Shown: positions 28,480-38,372, counted from the first letter of the stretch. The stretch is 64,000 nucleotides of DNA from Grimontia marina (GCF_900060185.1 NZ_FIZY01000031.1:1-64000), one strand, 5' to 3'. Numbers and translations: made by a program. Notes: generated by a model from the sequence alone, not told the origin.

Positions 28480-30896
28480 GGAAAAGTCTTGTCTGGCGCT
28501 GGGCTTGGCGCGAACTCTTCCACGGACAGCTTTGGCCTGTCGTTGCTGCACTGGCGCTGATCATCGCCTGTGTGTTTGCATTGTCTGCACTGGCAGGACG
28601 CATTGAATCTGTGCTCACCCAGCAAGGCCGTTCCATGTTGGCGGCTGATTTGGTGCTTCGAAGTAACCAGCCTCTGGCACCGCAAACACTGCAGAATTTT
28701 GACAGTATTGATGTTGAGCGCTCTGACCAAACTCGTTTTGGCACCATGGCATTTAGTGACAATGAAATGCAGCTCATCAGCGTGAAAGCGGTAGAGAGTA
28801 ACTACCCGCTCCGTGGCGCTTTGGAGCTTGAAAGTGCGGATGCGATCCAAGACAGCGTCAAACCCGGTGAACTTTGGCTGGAAGAACGCCTGTTCACGCT
28901 ACTTGACGTGGGCTTGGGCGACAAAATTGATGTCGGTGATTTAACCCTGACAGTTAGCGGTAAAATCATTTCTGAGCCTGAACTGTCCTTCAATCCGTTC
29001 AGTCAAATGCCGGCGGCGATGATGCACCTGAGCGATGTCTCTGCTGCAGGAGTCGTGCGTCCGGGAAGCCGTGTGAGTTACCGCTATTTCTTCCGTGGTG
29101 ACAGCAGCGACCTTGAAGCAGTAAAGACCGCTTACACGCCGATCGACGGACAACGCTGGATCGATGAAAATACCGGAGATCGGACGGGCGACATGCTGGA
29201 TAGAAGCCGCGGTTACCTCTCTTTAACAGTGGTGTTGGTCATCATTATGGCCGCGGCGACCTTACTCCTGACTTGTCAGCACTATGTGGATAGTCGCACC
29301 CAGACACTTGCCATGGTGAAAAGCCTTGGTGCGCAGCGCAGTTGGGTTAGACGTTGGCTCGGTAGACAGCTTCTGATGCTGATGTTGATGGCAACCGTGC
29401 TTGGCCTGGGATTCGGTGCGGCGCTTGAATATCTCCTACGGTTACCGCTGGTAGATGTGCTGCCGTCACCCTTACCGAGCTATGGTTATCTGCCTTGGGT
29501 GCTTGGCCCTATGGTTGCTCTGCTGGTGGCACTGCCAGCACTCGGTATTCCATTTATCCGGTTGATTGAAGCGCCTGCTATGAGTGTGTTGCAGGAACAA
29601 AGCGCAGTACGCGCGAGGAAGAATCCCTGGAGCTGGTTACTAGCGGCAGTGCCAATCCTTGCGTTGGTGGCATGGTCTTATGATAACCGTTTGCTTTGGC
29701 TGGTATTGGCGGCCTTGGTGGTGATGCTCAGCCTTCTGGCGGCGATTGGCGTTATGGTGCTGAAAGTCGCGCAGAAACGCGTTAAACAGCCTGCATTCAA
29801 ACTGGCGCTCAGTCGAATAACACGAAATCCGGCATCAAGTGGCGCGCAGCTTGGCGCGCTGGCAACGTCATTCATGCTGCTTTCGATTATCTGGTTGCTC
29901 CGTACCGACTTACTTGATGACTGGCAGCAAACCCTGCCACAAAATGCACCAAACGTGTTCGCGTTGAACATTGCGAAAAGCGAGTTGGATGATTACGTCA
30001 GCAGTCTTGACGCGAACAATCTGGAACGTTCAGAGGCTTATCCCATTATCCGCGGTCGTTTGGTTGGCCTGAATGGTCAGCGTTATGCTGAGCTGACCCC
30101 AGACAGGGAAGAGCGGGATGAAGCGCTTCGCCGCGAGCTCAACTTCACCTGGCGCGACACCTTGCCAACTCATAATGAGTTGTTGGAAGGTTCATGGCCA
30201 AGTGAAGGTGGCGTGTCTGTGGAATCTGGCATTGCAGAAAGGCTGGGACTTCGCCTTGGTGATGAGCTGACGTTTAACGTTAACAGCCAGGAATTTACGG
30301 CGGAAGTGAACTCGATTCGTGATGTGGAATGGCGCAATATGAAGCCCAATTTCTACTTCATCTTTGACCCGGCTTTGGTGGAGAACTTACCTGCAAACTG
30401 GTTGGTAAGTTTCCGACTGGAAAATAGTCAGAGCGATATCCTCAACCAACTGGGACGTGATTACCAAACGGTGACCTTGCTGGATCTACGCACCATGAGC
30501 GGAAGAATACAGGTGATCCTCAAACAAGTAAGCCTGTCGCTGTCAGTATTGGCGGGATTGGCGGTAGCCAGTGGTTTATTGCTCTTGCTGACACTGCTTC
30601 GGATTACACTTGCCGAACGTCAGCGTGAAATCATGCTTTACCGGACGCTCGGGGCGAGCAAAAAGCGCATCAACACCACGCTTTGGGCTGAATACGGCAT
30701 TATGGCGCTGGTATCAGGCTGTATGGCTGTTGGTGGTGCAGAACTTGCTATGGCTGGTCTATTGAAGTGGGGCGTTGAGCTACCGGTTCGTTTGCATCCG
30801 GAGGTCTGGCTGAGCTTACCGACATTGGCTGTCGGACTGGTCTTCCTGACAGTAGCCTGGATGCTTCGTGGGCTGTTAGAGCCATTGAAGCGTTGA
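28476..30896 (+). CDS. ybbP: FtsX-like ABC permease YbbP
   Basis: An 806-residue inner-membrane permease, about the length of E. coli YbbP (804). It has a first membrane helix near residues 17-38, a large periplasmic domain, a cluster of helices with an FtsX domain near 250-360, further central helices near 395-450, a second periplasmic domain, and a final FtsX domain with TLLRITLAERQREIMLYRTLGASKKR. The ATG at 28476 overlaps the ybbA stop (ATGA), indicating translational coupling, so the longer upstream frame was not used. A terminator follows. Confidence 0.92.
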   Translation: MRKSLVWRWAWRELFHGQLWPVVAALALIIACVFALSALAGRIESVLTQQGRSMLAADLVLRSNQPLAPQTLQNFDSIDVERSDQTRFGTMAFSDNEMQLISVKAVESNYPLRGALELESADAIQDSVKPGELWLEERLFTLLDVGLGDKIDVGDLTLTVSGKIISEPELSFNPFSQMPAAMMHLSDVSAAGVVRPGSRVSYRYFFRGDSSDLEAVKTAYTPIDGQRWIDENTGDRTGDMLDRSRGYLSLTVVLVIIMAAATLLLTCQHYVDSRTQTLAMVKSLGAQRSWVRRWLGRQLLMLMLMATVLGLGFGAALEYLLRLPLVDVLPSPLPSYGYLPWVLGPMVALLVALPALGIPFIRLIEAPAMSVLQEQSAVRARKNPWSWLLAAVPILALVAWSYDNRLLWLVLAALVVMLSLLAAIGVMVLKVAQKRVKQPAFKLALSRITRNPASSGAQLGALATSFMLLSIIWLLRTDLLDDWQQTLPQNAPNVFALNIAKSELDDYVSSLDANNLERSEAYPIIRGRLVGLNGQRYAELTPDREERDEALRRELNFTWRDTLPTHNELLEGSWPSEGGVSVESGIAERLGLRLGDELTFNVNSQEFTAEVNSIRDVEWRNMKPNFYFIFDPALVENLPANWLVSFRLENSQSDILNQLGRDYQTVTLLDLRTMSGRIQVILKQVSLSLSVLAGLAVASGLLLLLTLLRITLAERQREIMLYRTLGASKKRINTTLWAEYGIMALVSGCMAVGGAELAMAGLLKWGVELPVRLHPEVWLSLPTLAVGLVFLTVAWMLRGLLEPLKR

Positions 30897-30915
30897 TGCT
30901 TTCAACGACCGATAA

Positions 30916-30943
30916 GAGCACGCTTAATGCGTGCTCATTTTTT
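30916..30943. terminator. Terminator between ybbP and yfcH
   Basis: GAGCACGC and GCGTGCTC pair around TTAAT, followed by ATTTTTTC. Confidence 0.8.
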
Positions 30944-30948
30944 CATCT

Positions 30949-31845
30949 CTATTGCACCAAATTCTCAAGTGCAGGTTGTAGTGTTTCGTAGGAGAAGTTA
31001 AACCCACTTTCCTGGAGGGCTACAGGTATCACTCTTTGGCTGTCGAGCAAGAGTTGAGATGCCTCACCTAATGCAAGTTTTATGGCAATCTCTGGAGTGA
31101 AAAGAAAGTGTGGCCGTTGAAGAGAGGTCGCCAGCGCCAAGCTGAATTCCTTGTTGGTCACTGGTGTCGGTGCAGTGAAGTTGAAGTCGCCTTTCAGGCT
31201 TTCGTTGTTGAGCAAGTGAATGATCCCATTGGTCATATCTTCAAGATGAATCCATGGGAAGAACTGTTTTCCTTTTCCAATTGGACCACCAAGCCCTAAT
31301 TTGTAAGGTAGTAACATCTTCTTCAGAGCGCCTCCCGTCGTGCTCAAAACAACGCCTGTCCGGAGAATACAGACTCGTGTCGATCGAGTGGCAGTTGCGC
31401 GTCTGGCAATTTTTTCCCAATTGGCACAAACCAAGTGGGCAAAATCGTTGGAATCAACCTTAAGGGACTCATCGATTTCTTTATCTCCCTGATTACTGTA
31501 ATAGCCAACAGCAGAGCCACTGATAAAGGTGTGTGGAGGGGAGTCGGATTCAAGAATTTTCTTTACGATTTGCTCTGTTAATCCCCACCTACTGGAGCAG
31601 ATAAGTCCTTTTTGTTTTTCTGACCAGCGCTTATCGACGATGGGCTCTCCTGCCAAGTTGATAATGGCGTCTATATAATCAAAGCTATCGAGCGCATCAA
31701 GAGATTCAATGCTTTGAACACGGCTGGGTAAAAGTGAAGCTGCTTTTTTAGCAGACCGCGTTAAAACGGTGACATCATGATCTTCAAGTTTATTGATGAG
31801 TGCCCGCCCAATAAGGCCTGTACCGCCAGTAATCAGAATATTCAT
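30949..31845 (-). CDS. yfcH: NAD-dependent epimerase-like protein, TIGR01777/YfcH family
   Basis: A 298-residue extended-SDR protein. The N terminus MNILITGGTGLIGRAL has the cofactor-binding GGTGLIG. INLAGEPI and KRWSEKQKGLICSSR are hallmarks of the TIGR01777 family, and GSAVGYY carries the catalytic Tyr position. A C-terminal DUF1731-like tail contains VIPVALQESGFNFSY. The ATG at 31845 gives the family start; a TTG three codons upstream is also possible. Substrate is unknown. It is transcribed alone. Confidence 0.9.
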   Translation of the reverse strand: MNILITGGTGLIGRALINKLEDHDVTVLTRSAKKAASLLPSRVQSIESLDALDSFDYIDAIINLAGEPIVDKRWSEKQKGLICSSRWGLTEQIVKKILESDSPPHTFISGSAVGYYSNQGDKEIDESLKVDSNDFAHLVCANWEKIARRATATRSTRVCILRTGVVLSTTGGALKKMLLPYKLGLGGPIGKGKQFFPWIHLEDMTNGIIHLLNNESLKGDFNFTAPTPVTNKEFSLALATSLQRPHFLFTPEIAIKLALGEASQLLLDSQRVIPVALQESGFNFSYETLQPALENLVQ

Positions 31846-32209
31846 AAAGCGCAATCTTCTTTCCGGAACTAAAGGGTATAGATTCAGTATGCATTCAAAT
31901 GGTTAATTGATCAGCCCAATGACTATCGCTATGCAGAAAAGTACGAAAACCTTATTAGCTTTATTGCCTTATAGACATTATGGACTAGGAAGTTTATACA
32001 CACTGATTCAGTGTTAAATTAGCTACACCAAAATAACCTGAATGCGAGCATCTTGAGGTTGTTTGGGTATCACTCCTCACCACAAAATCATCTGTTGGCT
32101 TTTTCATTACGGTGGACGTTTTCGTCTGGGCGTCTCGGTTTGGAAGTGGTGCTGTTTCCCATCGGCAAATCTATGGCTCATTCATTGGTGCGAATAGGGA
32201 GGTGTGTTT
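31846..32209. other. Gene-poor spacer upstream of yfcH
   Basis: No convincing long gene lies here. It contains the AT-rich promoter side of yfcH, a partial dispersed repeat at 32026-32070, and from about 32080 a stretch open in more than one frame without a credible start. Confidence 0.6.
32026..32070. repeat. Partial copy of a dispersed palindromic repeat
   Basis: ATGCGAGCATCTTGAGGT and the following GTTTGGGTAT match, with few changes, the element at 46800-46852. The inner dyad AACCT/AGGTT is present, while the left outer arm is lost. Confidence 0.6.
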
Positions 32210-32335
32210 TTGCTGTTGGTATTTGCCTTTCTACTGGTCTTTGGTACCACGAGCGCTGAGCCTGCGTTGACCGCCGAAGGTGGCATGCTGGTGACTAAGA
32301 TGTCAGCTAGCATGCCTGTTAGAAGCGCTGGTTAA
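32210..32335 (+). CDS. Possible 41-residue exported peptide
   Basis: A TTG start seven bases after AGGGAGG opens a strongly hydrophobic LLVFAFLLVFGTTSAEPALT, which resembles a signal peptide with a cut after TSA, then a short polar tail. The frame has a stop just upstream of the ribosome site. It overlaps the end of the convergent SelW-like gene by four bases. It may also be a relic; no family recognised. Confidence 0.3.
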   Translation: MLLVFAFLLVFGTTSAEPALTAEGGMLVTKMSASMPVRSAG

Positions 32336-32607
32336 CGGTCGACATGCCCCAGATCGCGGTCTGGATCGAACACATCGCGAACGCGTTGTTTCAGCACTTT
32401 GGCGTCAGGAAAACCGCCGTCCCGCTTGCGCTCCCAAATCAATTCGCCATTGCAGTGAATTTCAAACCTGCCACCTGTGGCGGGGTGCAAGGTTAAACTC
32501 TCCACTTCCTCGCTAAAGGTGGAAAGCAACTCTTGAGACATCCAGGTTGCGCGCAACATCCAGTTGCACTGGCGGCAGTAATAAATCTCGATATTGACTT
32601 TGTTCAT
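32332..32607 (-). CDS. SelT/SelW/SelH family (Rdx) protein
   Basis: A 91-residue thioredoxin-like protein with the family CxxC motif YCRQC near residues 9-13 (Cys in place of the Sec of selenoprotein W), and the conserved TGGRFEIHCNGELIW segment. The ATG at 32607 overlaps the stop of the TSUP permease gene in ATGA, which fixes the start and indicates translational coupling. A redox role is known for animal homologues; the bacterial function is unclear. Confidence 0.88.
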   Translation of the reverse strand: MNKVNIEIYYCRQCNWMLRATWMSQELLSTFSEEVESLTLHPATGGRFEIHCNGELIWERKRDGGFPDAKVLKQRVRDVFDPDRDLGHVDR

Positions 32608-33374
32608 AACACGCCCCACAAAAGCTTGATACCAACAGCAAAGGTCAGCAACTCAAACGCAATTTTTATCATCTTGTTGCTGTATTTGTCTGCCAGATAC
32701 GCGCCGAGGTAGCCACCCAAAATAGAACCTGCTAAGAGTGCCGGGATCCAAGGCCAGTAAATCTCCGCGCCTGCAATTGCCAGTGTTGCTGCACCCAATC
32801 CGTTCCAGAATATGCCCACGCTCACCAAGGTTAGTGCGACTGCCTGCTTGTAATCGAAGCCAAACCAGCGAACCAGAAACAGAGTGACGAACAGGCCTGT
32901 GCCTGCAGTGAGGGAACCGTTAAGCAAGCCGATCGCGCTGAGCCCTAAGCAACCAAGAACCATGCCCATCTTATCGCGGTGCTTGGGCTCGGCTTCCTGC
33001 CCGAGTGTTTTGCGCATCCGCGAGTAAACACCCAGCAAAATGATAAACCCGCCAAGCAACCCTTCGGCTAAAGGACCCGGCACAAAAAGAATAAGATTGG
33101 CACCACCGATCACCCCGGCAGCGCCAGCCAATGTCACGTAAAGGGTGAGTTTTGGGTCGAGGTTGCCACTGCGCCAATGCTTGAGAGCCGCGCCCAGTCC
33201 AAGTGCTACAGAGGCCACTTTGTGGGTTGCCAGTGCAACAGAAAAGCCGAGACCGAGAAATAACAACAGGGGAAGTTGCAAAAGCCCTGCACCGCCGCCT
33301 GCCAGAGAGGCGAGGGTATTGGCAATCAGGGAGCCAATGAAAAGGCCAAAAGTGGAGAGAAAATCCATATTCAC
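32604..33374 (-). CDS. TSUP (TauE/SafE) family membrane permease
   Basis: A 256-residue protein with about eight hydrophobic helices and two TSUP repeats (GGGAGLLQLPLLLFLGL near residue 26-42 and NGSLTAGTGLFVTLFLVRWFG near 156-176). The family exports or imports sulfite, sulfoacetate and other organosulfur anions at the inner membrane. The stop overlaps the start of the SelW-like gene. The next gene upstream on this strand is yfcH-independent metQ DNA, which ends before a terminator, so this is a two-gene operon. Confidence 0.88.
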   Translation of the reverse strand: MNMDFLSTFGLFIGSLIANTLASLAGGGAGLLQLPLLLFLGLGFSVALATHKVASVALGLGAALKHWRSGNLDPKLTLYVTLAGAAGVIGGANLILFVPGPLAEGLLGGFIILLGVYSRMRKTLGQEAEPKHRDKMGMVLGCLGLSAIGLLNGSLTAGTGLFVTLFLVRWFGFDYKQAVALTLVSVGIFWNGLGAATLAIAGAEIYWPWIPALLAGSILGGYLGAYLADKYSNKMIKIAFELLTFAVGIKLLWGVL

Positions 33375-33440
33375 TCTGGATAGTTAGTATTGGACAGGCA
33401 GTGTATCAGTTTGCAAAGGTCAACAGACCCCAATGGATAG

Positions 33441-33468
33441 AAAAAAGCCTGCGAAATTTCTCAGGCTT
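33441..33468 (-). terminator. Terminator after metQ
   Basis: AAGCCTG pairs with CAGGCTT around a 10-base loop and, on the minus strand, is followed by TTTTTTC. Confidence 0.8.
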
Positions 33469-33501
33469 CTTTACATCATTTAATAAGGAGAGGTTGGCAA
33501 A

Positions 33502-34314
33502 TTACCAGCCTTTCACCGCACCGCCATCAAAGATTTCAGACGCTGCATTGTAAACTTCGTCAGTCTGGTACGCCTGCACGAATTGCTGAACGTTTTGTGC
33601 AGTCACGTTGTTAGCACGGGCAACAATCAGGTTCACGTATGGAGACTCTTTGTCTTCAACGAAGATCCCGTCTTTCTCCGGTGACAGATTGATTTCGCTA
33701 GCGAAGGTAGTGTTGATGATTGCCAGTGAAACATCTTCCAGAGAGCGTGGCAGCTGAGCGGCTTCCAGTTCCACGATTTTCAGGTTTTTAGGGTTCGCCG
33801 TGATATCCAGAACCGTTGCTTTCAGACCCGCTTCGTCTTTCACCTCAATCAGACCTTGTTGCTCAAGCAACAGCAGCGAACGACCAAGGTTGGTTGGGTC
33901 GTTTGGTACTGCGATCTGCGCGCCATTTTCCAGTTGCTCAACAGAAGTCACTTTGGTTGAGTAACCCGCGATTGGGTAAACCAGGGTGTTACCCGCGATT
34001 TCAAACTTGTAACCGCGGTCAGAAACCTGTTGGTCAAGATATGGCTTGTGCTGGAATGCGTTTGCATCGATAGAGCCTTCATCCAGCGCGGCGTTTGGCG
34101 TGACGTAGTCAGAGAAAGTCACCAGCTCAACATCCAGGCCGTATTTCTCTTTCGCGACTTTCGCCGCGACTTCTGCTACTTGCTCTTCAGCACCGGCGAT
34201 AACACCGATTTTTACTTTCGACAGATCAACGGTCTGTTCCTGACCACAACCGGTCAGAACCAGAGTAGAAGCAAGGCCAACAGCTGCAGCAATTTTCTTG
34301 AGTGTAAAAGTCAT
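33502..34314 (-). CDS. metQ: Methionine-binding lipoprotein MetQ
   Basis: A 270-residue lipoprotein that delivers methionine to MetNI. The lipobox is LVLTGCGQ near residues 17-24. The mature protein opens with VKIGVIAG and has the NlpA-family FQHKPYLDQ and VPNDPTNLGRSLLLLE motifs; NLIVARANN is near the end. I set the start at ATG 34314, with GGGAG upstream, since it gives the usual short signal peptide; a longer frame reaches 34344. It is last in metNIQ, 58 bases after metI. Confidence 0.95.
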   Translation of the reverse strand: MTFTLKKIAAAVGLASTLVLTGCGQEQTVDLSKVKIGVIAGAEEQVAEVAAKVAKEKYGLDVELVTFSDYVTPNAALDEGSIDANAFQHKPYLDQQVSDRGYKFEIAGNTLVYPIAGYSTKVTSVEQLENGAQIAVPNDPTNLGRSLLLLEQQGLIEVKDEAGLKATVLDITANPKNLKIVELEAAQLPRSLEDVSLAIINTTFASEINLSPEKDGIFVEDKESPYVNLIVARANNVTAQNVQQFVQAYQTDEVYNAASEIFDGGAVKGW

Positions 34315-34371
34315 TATGTATCTCCCTAAAAATAGAATTTCCATTTATCCGGATGGTGTCACCATCCGTTT

Positions 34372-35064
34372 TTATCTGTGGTCAACCCGCTTTACGAAGT
34401 AGTCGCCAGCGGACTGAATCATTTGTACCAATATCACCAGCATCACCACGGTGATCAGCATGACGGTGCCGTCAAATCGTTGGTAGCCGTATCGGATACC
34501 CACATCACCCAGACCGCCGCCGCCCACAGCACCTGCCATGGCAGAGTAGCTCACCAGCGTCACCAAGGTAATTGTTGCACCGTTCAAAATACCTGGCAGT
34601 GCTTCTGGAAGAAGGACTTTGCGGATAATTTGTAGTGGTGTTGCGCCCATCGCCTGAGCCGCTTCGACCAAGCCTGATGGCACTTCCAGCAGTGCGCCTT
34701 CAACCAAACGTGCGATAAACGGAATCGCCCCCACCGTGAGGGGCACAATCGCCGCACCTGTACCGATGGATGTTCCCATGATGAACCGGGTGAACGGGAT
34801 GATGGCGACCAGCAAAATGATGAAAGGGATCGAACGGCCAATATTGACGATGATGCCAATGGATTTGTTGAGCGCTGCGTTTTCCAAAAGACCGCGAGGT
34901 TTGGTGAGGTGCAGTAGCACACCTAAAGGAATGCCAAATAGGAAACCAATCGCACCTGAAACAAAAACCATGGTCAGAGTCTGACCCAAAGCATCAATCA
35001 ACAGGCCAACAAGGCGTTCGTTTTCAGCAAACCAACCTGAAACAGCAGCAATATTAAGCGACAT
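34372..35064 (-). CDS. metI: Methionine ABC transporter permease MetI
   Basis: A 230-residue permease with five to six helices. The cytoplasmic coupling loop [25 protein letters not shown], given here by position (about residues 146-170), contacts the ATPase. [24 protein letters not shown] is the MetI C-terminal hallmark (about 182-205). Its start overlaps the metN stop by 11 bases, so the two are translationally coupled. It forms the inner-membrane channel of the methionine importer. Confidence 0.95.
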   Translation of the reverse strand: MSLNIAAVSGWFAENERLVGLLIDALGQTLTMVFVSGAIGFLFGIPLGVLLHLTKPRGLLENAALNKSIGIIVNIGRSIPFIILLVAIIPFTRFIMGTSIGTGAAIVPLTVGAIPFIARLVEGALLEVPSGLVEAAQAMGATPLQIIRKVLLPEALPGILNGATITLVTLVSYSAMAGAVGGGGLGDVGIRYGYQRFDGTVMLITVVMLVILVQMIQSAGDYFVKRVDHR

Positions 35065-36088
35065 AGCCCAGTACCTCGATGTTGACGTTGTGATCTTTCA
35101 GGTAAGTCAGCGCGTGGTTGACGTTCTCTTCGTCGCCAAAGAATTCAGCCAGCATCAGGCCAAATTTCACGCCGCCCGCATAGTCCATGTCGGAGCTCAG
35201 GATGCTTATGTCGATATTGAACTTTCGAGATACCTGGCTGATAAGCGGGGCATCGACACTTGCGCCTGTGAACTCAAGGCGAACCAGTGGCGGTAAATGA
35301 CCATCACTCTGAGGTTGCAGTCGTTCCTCATAATCCTGGGGGATGGAAAGATCCAACGTTGCACGGATAAAGGTGCGTGCCAGTTCTGTTTTCGGATGAG
35401 CGAAGATATCACCCACAGGGCCTTTCTCTACCAACTCACCGCCACCGATGATCGCTACTTCATGACAGATGCGCTTCACTACGTCCATTTCGTGAGTGAT
35501 GAGAAGAATGGTCAAACCCAGCTTCTGGTTGATGGTCTGCAATAGATTCAGGATGGAGTGGGTCGTCGCCGGATCCAATGCGCTGGTGGCTTCGTCACAC
35601 AGCAGTACTTTTGGATCGCTTGCTAACGCGCGCGCAATGGCCACACGCTGCTTTTGACCGCCGCTGAGGTTAGAGGGATAGCTCTGGTGTTTATCGCTCA
35701 GACCGACCAAATCCAGCAGCTCAGTCACTTTGCGTTGAATATGTTGTTTATCTTTGCCTGCTAGTTCCAGAGGCAGTGCCACATTGTTAAACACAGTGCG
35801 GGAGGAAAGCAGGTTGAAGTGCTGGAAAATCATGCCGATTTTCTGGCGCTCACGGGTCAGTTCCGATTGAGACAGAGCGGTGAGCTCAACGCCGTCGACG
35901 ACGACTTTCCCGGAGGTTGGGCGTTCCAGCAGGTTGACGATGCGGATCAGCGTACTTTTACCGGCACCTGATGCACCAATAACACCAAAAATTCTGCCTT
36001 GAGGAATCTGGAGGTCAATATCGCGCAGGGCATGGATCGTCAGATCACCCTGTTTGAACTCCTTGTTAACCTGTTTTATTTCGATCAT
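35054..36088 (-). CDS. metN: Methionine ABC transporter ATPase MetN
   Basis: A 344-residue ATPase. Walker [10 protein letters not shown] (near 38-46), signature [15 protein letters not shown], Walker [13 protein letters not shown] and the H-loop THE are complete. The C-terminal NIL/ACT-like domain (about 265-344) is the methionine-sensing domain of MetN that inhibits transport when methionine is high. It is the first gene of metNIQ, behind a candidate MetJ-controlled promoter. Confidence 0.96.
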   Translation of the reverse strand: MIEIKQVNKEFKQGDLTIHALRDIDLQIPQGRIFGVIGASGAGKSTLIRIVNLLERPTSGKVVVDGVELTALSQSELTRERQKIGMIFQHFNLLSSRTVFNNVALPLELAGKDKQHIQRKVTELLDLVGLSDKHQSYPSNLSGGQKQRVAIARALASDPKVLLCDEATSALDPATTHSILNLLQTINQKLGLTILLITHEMDVVKRICHEVAIIGGGELVEKGPVGDIFAHPKTELARTFIRATLDLSIPQDYEERLQPQSDGHLPPLVRLEFTGASVDAPLISQVSRKFNIDISILSSDMDYAGGVKFGLMLAEFFGDEENVNHALTYLKDHNVNIEVLGYVA

Positions 36089-36172
36089 AGGCCTTCCTGG
36101 ACAAAAATCGTGTTAATAAAATGTAAAGAAGATAGCGATTTTTATGGAGTTTGTGCGCCTATCTAGTGTTTG

Positions 36173-36201
36173 ATGCTATTTATTGTCTCAAAATAAGTCA
36201 A
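36173..36201 (-). promoter_or_regulatory. Promoter of metNIQ
   Basis: On the minus strand, -35 TTGACT (36196-36201) and -10 TAGCAT (36173-36178) are separated by 17 bases. Confidence 0.6.
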
Positions 36202-36210
36202 TAGATATTT

Positions 36211-36234
36211 TTACGGCTAGACGTCTAAACGTGT
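36211..36234. promoter_or_regulatory. MetJ operator (tandem met boxes)
   Basis: A perfect met box AGACGTCT at 36219-36226 is flanked without gap by AAACGTGT (6 of 8) and TTACGGCT (5 of 8). Tandem 8-base boxes are the binding mode of the methionine repressor MetJ. The site lies ten bases upstream of the -35 of metN. Confidence 0.8.
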
Positions 36235-36457
36235 GTTATGGGGCTAAGTCATTGATAAGGGATTTGAGAATGGCTTGAGCTGGTATGGATGCAAAGTTTG
36301 GGTATTGCTAGGAGACAGGAATACCCAATCTTCGTGGGCTTGTAACCCGTTTTTTAACGCAACTCATATCAATCGCTCCCTTTTTGTACTGGCTCACTGC
36401 ATCAATACATCTAGTCATATATATTGCGTTGCTTGTATTCACGGTCAGGATGGATGG
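36235..36457. other. Spacer between metN and the DUF2946-like gene
   Basis: The frame of the next gene is open through most of this stretch, but the translation is Cys- and His-rich without family features. I see no clear promoter, RNA gene or repeat. Confidence 0.5.
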
Positions 36458-36814
36458 GTGAGAGCGTCATTTAAACGAATGATGTTGTTGGCAAGCGCCT
36501 TAAGTTGGGTGCTGGTCTCACTGATGCCTGTGATAAATGCCCATGGCAGCAATGCTGGGGTCTGGGAAACACTCTGTACTGTTAATGGCTTTAAGCTGGT
36601 GCAGGTTGAAGGCGAAGAAACCAGCGGTGAAGGAAAGCACCATGGAAATCCTTGTCCGTTCAGCCATTTCTCTTTTAGTCATCACCTTACACTCACCACG
36701 ACAGACACTCATACTCACGTAAAATTCAAGGGGAATCAGTATTACTCTTTATTGGCTCAAAGGGTAAGGTTTGAATCTCCCATCGCCCGCGCCCCACCTT
36801 TCTCAATCTCATGA
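36458..36814 (+). CDS. DUF2946-like small exported protein
   Basis: A 118-residue protein. The GTG at 36458 has AGGA seven bases upstream and gives a basic N terminus followed by a signal peptide or anchor (MMLLASALSWVLVSLMPV) ending at NAHG. The rest has ETLCTVNGFKLVQV, a CPFSH motif and many His residues, resembling DUF2946 proteins that sit beside heme, copper or TonB genes. The PepSY protein follows 134 bases downstream, which fits metal acquisition or reduction. The exact family call is uncertain. Confidence 0.6.
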   Translation: MRASFKRMMLLASALSWVLVSLMPVINAHGSNAGVWETLCTVNGFKLVQVEGEETSGEGKHHGNPCPFSHFSFSHHLTLTTTDTHTHVKFKGNQYYSLLAQRVRFESPIARAPPFSIS

Positions 36815-36948
36815 TCTCCAAGCCCACATACAGCTGGAGTGTTCTAAAACAAAAATAAATAGGGCGCTAAGCCTACTGAGTAAAGTCATCTAAAAAAATG
36901 CACTGCGTGTTTTGCGGTGTGTTTGCTTATGAGAAAGGAAAACTAACC

Positions 36949-38364
36949 ATGGTTAGTGAGAGCAAAACAGCGGCTGCGCCTGCCCAAAAAGCGCGTTATT
37001 TCACTGCTTGGCGATGGCACTTCTATGCCGGACTTTTCGTTATTCCCTTTATGTTGATGCTGAGCGTTACCGGTCTTGTCATGCTGTTTGATGATGAGAT
37101 TGAATCAGCCCGCTATGGAGACATGCTAACGGTTCAGACCAGCGGACAACCAATGCAACCTTCTGAACAGCTCAATGCGGTTAATCAGGCGTTTCCAGAA
37201 GCAACGGTGACGCAATTTATTCCAGCGCGAACCGCAGATACTGTCAGCCGTTTTTCCATTCAATTGCCAAGCGGTGAAACCCGTTTTGCCATAGTGAATC
37301 CGTATACAGGGGAAATGACAGGGACAATCGACCGCAGCGACAGTTGGTATGAACTGGCGAACAATATCCATGGCACTTTGTTGATCGGCGATTTAGGTGA
37401 TCGGCTTATTGAAACTGCGGCGAGCTTTATGATCCTGCTTCTGGTGTCAGGGATTTACCTCTGGTGGCCGAAAGACGCGGCAAGTCGAGCTGGCTTTTTG
37501 AAAATTCGAACAGACAGTGGTTCGCGTATTTTTATGAGGGATTTGCATTCGAACCTCGGGGGTGTGCTTTCAATTGTATTGCTCTTTTTTGTCATTTCAG
37601 GCCTGGCTTGGGCTGGAGTTTGGGGGGGAAAGATTGTTCAACCTTGGGGAAGCTTTCCAGCTGAGCGCTCCAAGAATGCGCCGGAGTCAGTGATTACCCA
37701 TAAAATGCTGAACCATGGCTCGGAAGAAGAAATGCCCTGGAACCTTGAGCAAACGCCGGTTCCAACCTCTCAGCACGTTGGTCATGGCGCGCCTGAACCA
37801 AACGAGGAGCGTAAGTACTCTGCGGATGTTAGCATCGACCAGGTTGTGGCCATGGTTAAGGAAGTAGGCTTTACCCACTATAAGCTCAAGTTCCCTAAAT
37901 CGGATATTGGGGTTTATACCTTGTCAGCAAACACTATGAGTGGGGATATATCTGATCCAACGCAAGACCGAACCATGCACATTGACCAATACAGTGGTGA
38001 GGTGTTGGCAGATATTACCTTTTCTGATTACAACTGGATGGCCAAGTCGATGGCGGCGGGTATTGCTCTGCACAAAGGAGGAGTAAGTGTCATCAATAAA
38101 GTGTTGAATGTTTTGTTCTGTCTCGCCTTTATCACTATATCTATCACAGGTGGTGTCATGTGGTGGAAGCGTCGTCCGAATGGTTCACGCAAACTGGGTG
38201 CGCCACCCGTTATGGCAGGAAATGGATTTTGGGTAGTTGGTACGATGACCCTGATTGTTATCTGTGTGTTGTTTCCTCTTGCTGGCTTGTCAGTGGTTGC
38301 AATTTTATGCATTGACTGGCTTATCTTCCGGCGAGTTCAGAGTTTGAAACACGCCATCAGTTAA
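36949..38364 (+). CDS. PepSY-associated transmembrane protein
   Basis: A 471-residue inner-membrane protein of the PepSY_TM family. A first helix near residues 21-44 follows the family motif WRWHFYAGLFVIPFMLMLSV, and LANNIHGTLLIGD, RDLHSNLG and LHKGG hold conserved His residues spaced as in heme-binding members. There are further helices near 165-180, 210-235 and 385-470. The family is linked to iron-siderophore reduction or metal uptake. ATG 36949 was chosen with AAAGGA upstream; the frame extends 17 codons further. The DUF2946-like gene precedes it, and a terminator follows. Confidence 0.88.
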   Translation: MVSESKTAAAPAQKARYFTAWRWHFYAGLFVIPFMLMLSVTGLVMLFDDEIESARYGDMLTVQTSGQPMQPSEQLNAVNQAFPEATVTQFIPARTADTVSRFSIQLPSGETRFAIVNPYTGEMTGTIDRSDSWYELANNIHGTLLIGDLGDRLIETAASFMILLLVSGIYLWWPKDAASRAGFLKIRTDSGSRIFMRDLHSNLGGVLSIVLLFFVISGLAWAGVWGGKIVQPWGSFPAERSKNAPESVITHKMLNHGSEEEMPWNLEQTPVPTSQHVGHGAPEPNEERKYSADVSIDQVVAMVKEVGFTHYKLKFPKSDIGVYTLSANTMSGDISDPTQDRTMHIDQYSGEVLADITFSDYNWMAKSMAAGIALHKGGVSVINKVLNVLFCLAFITISITGGVMWWKRRPNGSRKLGAPPVMAGNGFWVVGTMTLIVICVLFPLAGLSVVAILCIDWLIFRRVQSLKHAIS

Positions 38365-38372
38365 TAAAATGG

